Shown here: piece after piece, positions 61,447-64,000 of the stretch
How the letters are laid out: the number at the start of each line of letters is the position of its first letter
Numbering within the stretch: the first letter of the stretch is position 1
Assembly: GCA_022511065.1 (NCBI GenBank)
Contig: JAFLSG010000005.1
Location: 27,828 to 91,827, forward strand
Source of the DNA: Prevotella sp.
GTDB taxonomy: Bacteria; Bacteroidota; Bacteroidia; Bacteroidales; Bacteroidaceae
Direction: 5' to 3'
DNA: 64,000 bases
The notes under the pieces: generated by a model
Database searches by the model: none
The model's input: only the letters and a program-made list of their open reading frames with translations
What the model was told of the DNA's origin: nothing
Program-made: the position numbers and the translations under genes

Positions 61447-61497
61447 TAAACTGAATGAAAAATGGGCAAAATGCCCTTAATTATACACTGATTACGT

Positions 61498-61965
61498 ATG
61501 AAAGATAGGATTAGACAGGTAATGGAAGCGAACCACATGACCCAGCAAGTGTTCGCCACATCGATTGGATTGGCCCCCGCTACACTCAGCAACATCTACA
61601 CCGGGCGAACCAACCCGACGCTGACCATCGTGGAGGCTATCAAGAAGAAGATTCCCAACATCAATACCGATTGGCTACTTTTTGGTACGGGTGACATGTA
61701 TGTTTCATCGGCGACTCCCGTTGAGCAGCCAGTGGGATTACCCACTCCAAGCCGGGAACCGTTACTGGATTTTGATACCCCTGCCGCACCTACTCCATCA
61801 GCAGCCATCCCGGTGATGCAAAAACCGAATAGTGTAAAAAGTACACCTCAGGAAATCGTAAAAGAGGAAATTAAAATAATTGACAAACCATCGCGAAAGG
61901 TTGTCGAGATTCGGGTATTCTATGATGACCAAACTTGGGAATCTTTTGCACCTGCCAAGAAATAG
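61498..61965 (+). CDS. XRE-family helix-turn-helix regulator
   Basis: A 155-residue regulator with an N-terminal Cro/C1-type HTH (residues 4-58; QQVFATSIGLAPATLSNIYT). A Pro-rich linker (70-115) follows, and then a short strand-rich C-terminal segment (VVEIRVFYDDQTWESFAP) common to a Bacteroidetes subfamily. No peptidase or toxin domain. The AT-rich region upstream may hold its operators. Target genes unknown; the pyrK-pyrD pair downstream has its own promoter. Confidence 0.83.
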   Translation: MKDRIRQVMEANHMTQQVFATSIGLAPATLSNIYTGRTNPTLTIVEAIKKKIPNINTDWLLFGTGDMYVSSATPVEQPVGLPTPSREPLLDFDTPAAPTPSAAIPVMQKPNSVKSTPQEIVKEEIKIIDKPSRKVVEIRVFYDDQTWESFAPAKK

Positions 61966-61967
61966 GT

Positions 61968-61998
61968 TTTGCGGTTTGGGGAATATTTAGTACCTTTG
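61968..61998 (+). promoter_or_regulatory. Promoter of pyrK-pyrD
   Basis: TTTG at 61968-61971, a 19-nt spacer and TACCTTTG at 61991-61998, 30 nt before the pyrK start codon. The -33 element starts just 2 nt after the XRE stop codon. Confidence 0.72.
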
Positions 61999-62028
61999 TG
62001 ACCAAATACACAAAGGTACTATTTTTAT

Positions 62029-62805
62029 ATGAAGAAACATATCCTTGACTTGCGGATCGTTTCGGTGGAGCGGATACACGATAAGTATGTGCTGCTGAAG
62101 CTGACCGACGATCAGCCTCTCCCGCCGATGCTGCCGGGACAGTTTGTGGAGGTGCGGATTGATGGCTCGCCATCTACTTTTCTCCGTCGCCCGATTTCCA
62201 TTCATTATATAGATAAGGTGCAAAATCAGCTGTGGCTGTTGGTGGCAACCGTCGGTGACGGCACGCGGTGGCTGGCTACGTTGCATGCCGGCGACTCGCT
62301 TAACTGTGTGCTGCCGTTGGGCAATGGCTTCACGATGGACGGCGCACCGGGCGACAAGATTCTGTTGGTGGGTGGCGGTGTCGGTACGGCTCCCCTGCTC
62401 TATATGGGTGCGGAGTTGAAGGCATCGGGCATCGAGCCAGTCTTCTTGTTGGGCGCACGCTCCGCGAAAGACCTGTTGATGTTGGATGAATTTAAGAAGT
62501 ACGGGCGCGTGTATGTGACCACCGAGGATGGCAGCGAGGGCGAAAAGGGATTTGTGACTAATCACTCCATTCTCACCCAGGAGCGTTTTGCCCGAATCGC
62601 CACGTGCGGTCCTACGCCGATGATGAAGGCCGTGGCTCGCTTTGCCCGTGAGGCTGATGTTGATTGCGAGGTCTCTTTGGAGAATTTGATGGCTTGCGGT
62701 CTCGGTGCTTGCCTCTGCTGTGTGGAAAAGACCACGGAGGGAAATCTGTGTGTCTGCAAGGATGGTCCGGTATTTAATATTAAGAAATTGTTATGGCAGC
62801 TTTAA
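62029..62805 (+). CDS. pyrK: Dihydroorotate dehydrogenase electron-transfer subunit
   Basis: A 258-residue PyrK with an FAD-binding barrel ([12 protein letters not shown]), an NAD-binding domain ([15 protein letters not shown]) and a C-terminal [2Fe-2S] site, CGLGACLCC...[10 protein letters not shown]. It passes electrons from PyrD flavin to NAD+. Overlaps pyrD by 13 nt, a usual order. Type 1B system. Confidence 0.95.
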   Translation: MKKHILDLRIVSVERIHDKYVLLKLTDDQPLPPMLPGQFVEVRIDGSPSTFLRRPISIHYIDKVQNQLWLLVATVGDGTRWLATLHAGDSLNCVLPLGNGFTMDGAPGDKILLVGGGVGTAPLLYMGAELKASGIEPVFLLGARSAKDLLMLDEFKKYGRVYVTTEDGSEGEKGFVTNHSILTQERFARIATCGPTPMMKAVARFAREADVDCEVSLENLMACGLGACLCCVEKTTEGNLCVCKDGPVFNIKKLLWQL

Positions 62806-63701
62806 ATGTAAATATTTCTTCTCTTGCGTTGAAGAACCCAGTGATGACCGCTTCTGGCACTTTTGGCTATGGTTTGGAGTTCGCCGACTTTATGCCGCTT
62901 GATGGCATTGGGGGCATCATCGTGAAGGGTACGACCCTCAACCCTCGTGAGGGCAATGACTATCCCCGTATGGTGGAGACTGCCCAGGGTATGCTCAACT
63001 GCGTGGGTCTCCAGAACAAGGGCGTCGATTACTTCTGCGAGCATATCTATCCGCAGATCTGCGATATCGACACGAATATGATTGTCAATGTCAGCGGTTC
63101 TTCTCCCGAGGACTATGCCGAGTGCGCTGCCCGCATCGATGCACTCGAAAAGATTCCCGCCATTGAGCTGAACATCTCCTGCCCGAATGTGAAAGACGGT
63201 GGAATGGCATTTGGCGTAACGTGTGCCGGGGCTGCGAGTGTGGTGAAGGCCGTGCGTGCCCGCTATCACAAGACGCTCATCGTGAAGCTCTCCCCGAATG
63301 TGACGGACATCACCGAGATTGCCCGTGCCGTAGAGGCGGAAGGTGCCGACTCGGTTTCGCTCATCAACACGCTGATGGGAATGGCGATTGACATTGAGCG
63401 TCGCCGCCCGCTGCTGAGCATCAATACCGGTGGACTGAGCGGCCCCGCCGTGAAGCCCGTTGCCCTGCGTATGGTGTGGCAGGTGGCGAAAGCCGTGAAG
63501 ATACCCGTCATCGGTCTGGGCGGCATCAGCAGCGCCCGTGATGCGATTGAGTTCCTGATGGCTGGAGCCACGGCGATTGAGATTGGTACGGCGAACTTCC
63601 TCGATCCGGCTGTCAGCATCAAAGTGCGCGACGGTATCAACGACTGGCTCGATGCCCACGGTTGCCAGTCAGTGCAGGAAATCATCGGCGTTGTGTCGTA
63701 A
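62793..63701 (+). CDS. pyrD: Dihydroorotate dehydrogenase, type 1B catalytic subunit
   Basis: A 302-residue PyrD oxidising dihydroorotate to orotate in pyrimidine synthesis. The FMN and substrate regions [10 protein letters not shown] and [13 protein letters not shown] are present, with the Cys catalytic base of the type 1B enzyme in [17 protein letters not shown] and [19 protein letters not shown] also match. Works with PyrK, which overlaps by 13 nt. No other pyr genes are next to it in the window. Confidence 0.96.
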   Translation: MAALNVNISSLALKNPVMTASGTFGYGLEFADFMPLDGIGGIIVKGTTLNPREGNDYPRMVETAQGMLNCVGLQNKGVDYFCEHIYPQICDIDTNMIVNVSGSSPEDYAECAARIDALEKIPAIELNISCPNVKDGGMAFGVTCAGAASVVKAVRARYHKTLIVKLSPNVTDITEIARAVEAEGADSVSLINTLMGMAIDIERRRPLLSINTGGLSGPAVKPVALRMVWQVAKAVKIPVIGLGGISSARDAIEFLMAGATAIEIGTANFLDPAVSIKVRDGINDWLDAHGCQSVQEIIGVVS

Positions 63702-64000
63702 TCTGCCCCCTGTGACGTTCCTTGTCCCTGCCTCGTCTTGCTGGGTGCAAAGGTACGACACTTTCCCGGAGCGACTTCCGATTCTTGCACATTCTTGTCG
63801 ATTCTTTCCGATTTATGTCGATTCTTGTCGATTTTTTGCTGAATTATCGCCGGTTTTGGGCAGAATCCACGCTGCTTGCTTTCTGCATCTGTGTTGCTTG
63901 TATCTTGTACCCAATTCGTGTGTACCCTGTGCTCAATTCGTTTGGAGGCTGAATTCGATGCGTTTGAAGCCTCCAAACGGTGTGAATTCAGCCTCCAAAC
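63702..64000. other. Spacer at the window end with short repeats and an inverted repeat
   Basis: Contains repeated GTCGATTCTTG-like 10-12-mers (63777-63838), a minus-strand TACCTTTG box (63748-63755), and a 17-bp perfect inverted repeat with GTTTGGAGGC ends (63940-63956 with 63984-64000) that runs to the last base. No gene was recognised; the element probably continues beyond the window. Confidence 0.6.
63940..64000. repeat. 17-bp perfect inverted repeat with an internal GCCTCCAAAC copy
   Basis: GTTTGGAGGCTGAATTC and GAATTCAGCCTCCAAAC pair exactly. Between them lies another GCCTCCAAAC (63970-63979). The right arm ends with the window, so a longer repeat or mobile-element end may follow. Confidence 0.75.

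Larger units (their letters stand above)
60728..61497. other. AT-rich island without genes
   Basis: 770 bp between holA and a XRE regulator. The first 60 bp hold the holA terminator. From about 60940 to 61450 the sequence is far more AT-rich than the surroundings, with repeated short ATCTAAAT/TAAATCTAAAT motifs (60957, 61039, 61355-61375). No credible coding frame; a minus-strand frame over 61320-61595 is AT-driven and overlaps the XRE gene. The promoter of the XRE gene is at 61415-61446. Confidence 0.65.

Noticed and set aside
61320-61595. Minus-strand frame of 91 codons in the AT-rich island
   Set aside because: Composition follows the AT-rich DNA, there is no start signal, and it overlaps the XRE gene.
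63748-63755. Minus-strand promoter antisense to pyrD
   Set aside because: A TACCTTTG box is present but no TTTG lies at the right distance, and the long minus-strand frame here is a shadow of pyrD.

Overview
The window reads as the chromosome of a Bacteroidales bacterium, most likely a Prevotella-like member of the Prevotellaceae. Support comes from the promoter style (repeated TAnnTTTG -7 boxes, several with TTTG about 19-20 bp upstream, and few Shine-Dalgarno sites). It also comes from lineage-typical families (type III glutamine synthetase, a short primary sigma factor, DUF4230, DUF4738, DUF4890, DUF5606, DUF6057, DUF3943, long NusB, MenI-F-D-B-C-E cluster) and from secreted proteins with a Prevotella-type C-terminal tail. 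No rRNA, tRNA, CRISPR array, intact transposon or prophage was seen. The assignment is by protein recognition only.

Layout. 1-3920: end of a sensor-regulator-like membrane protein and a PA14-containing GH31 enzyme. 4048-9804 (minus): a DUF3943 outer-membrane-like protein, then a PD40 propeller lipoprotein with a CXXCH motif paired with a DUF6057 membrane protein. 9831-12951: an accessory patch with a decayed gene end, a 22-bp-spaced repeat array, palindromes, a large unknown lipoprotein and a long, strongly structured leader. 12952-17706: GH2 and GH31 glycosidases, which with the first GH31 suggest breakdown of galactosylated xyloglucan-type glycans. 17803-27562: rpoD, an MBL-fold enzyme and FNT channel, trmO, DUF4230 pair, DUF4890, DUF4738, pgi with a HAD phosphatase and a small helicase-associated-domain protein, and a secreted metallophosphoesterase. 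27563-30307: a surface lipoprotein flanked by palindrome-rich spacers. 30308-33034: lysS-gpsA. 33198-41295: two tandem ROK kinases followed by a compact menaquinone operon. 41404-46593: M23 peptidase, aroB and a large outer-membrane barrel. 46816-50342 (minus): nusB-yajC-ybbR-coaE-DUF5606. 50575-53218: rplY, pth, an S4-domain RNA-binding protein and a cation antiporter. 53305-57370 (minus): aguA-aguB-glnN, a set that releases and recaptures ammonia. 57510-63701: Nif3, a zinc-ribbon coiled-coil protein, an HsdR_N-like nuclease fold, holA, an AT-rich island with a XRE regulator, and pyrK-pyrD.

The signals least explained by known families are regulatory. (1) A ~320-nt leader on the minus strand before the 10772-12535 lipoprotein has its own good promoter and a three-way-junction-like fold. 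(2) Two distant envelope genes (22352 and 43651) share a near-identical upstream block ending in an AAC-N16-CGTC, ECF-sigma-like promoter. (3) A six-copy array of an 11-bp core is spaced by exactly 22 bp within each block at 10347-10471. (4) A palindrome family recurs downstream of both surface lipoproteins. These are pattern-level observations made by eye, without database searches or folding software.
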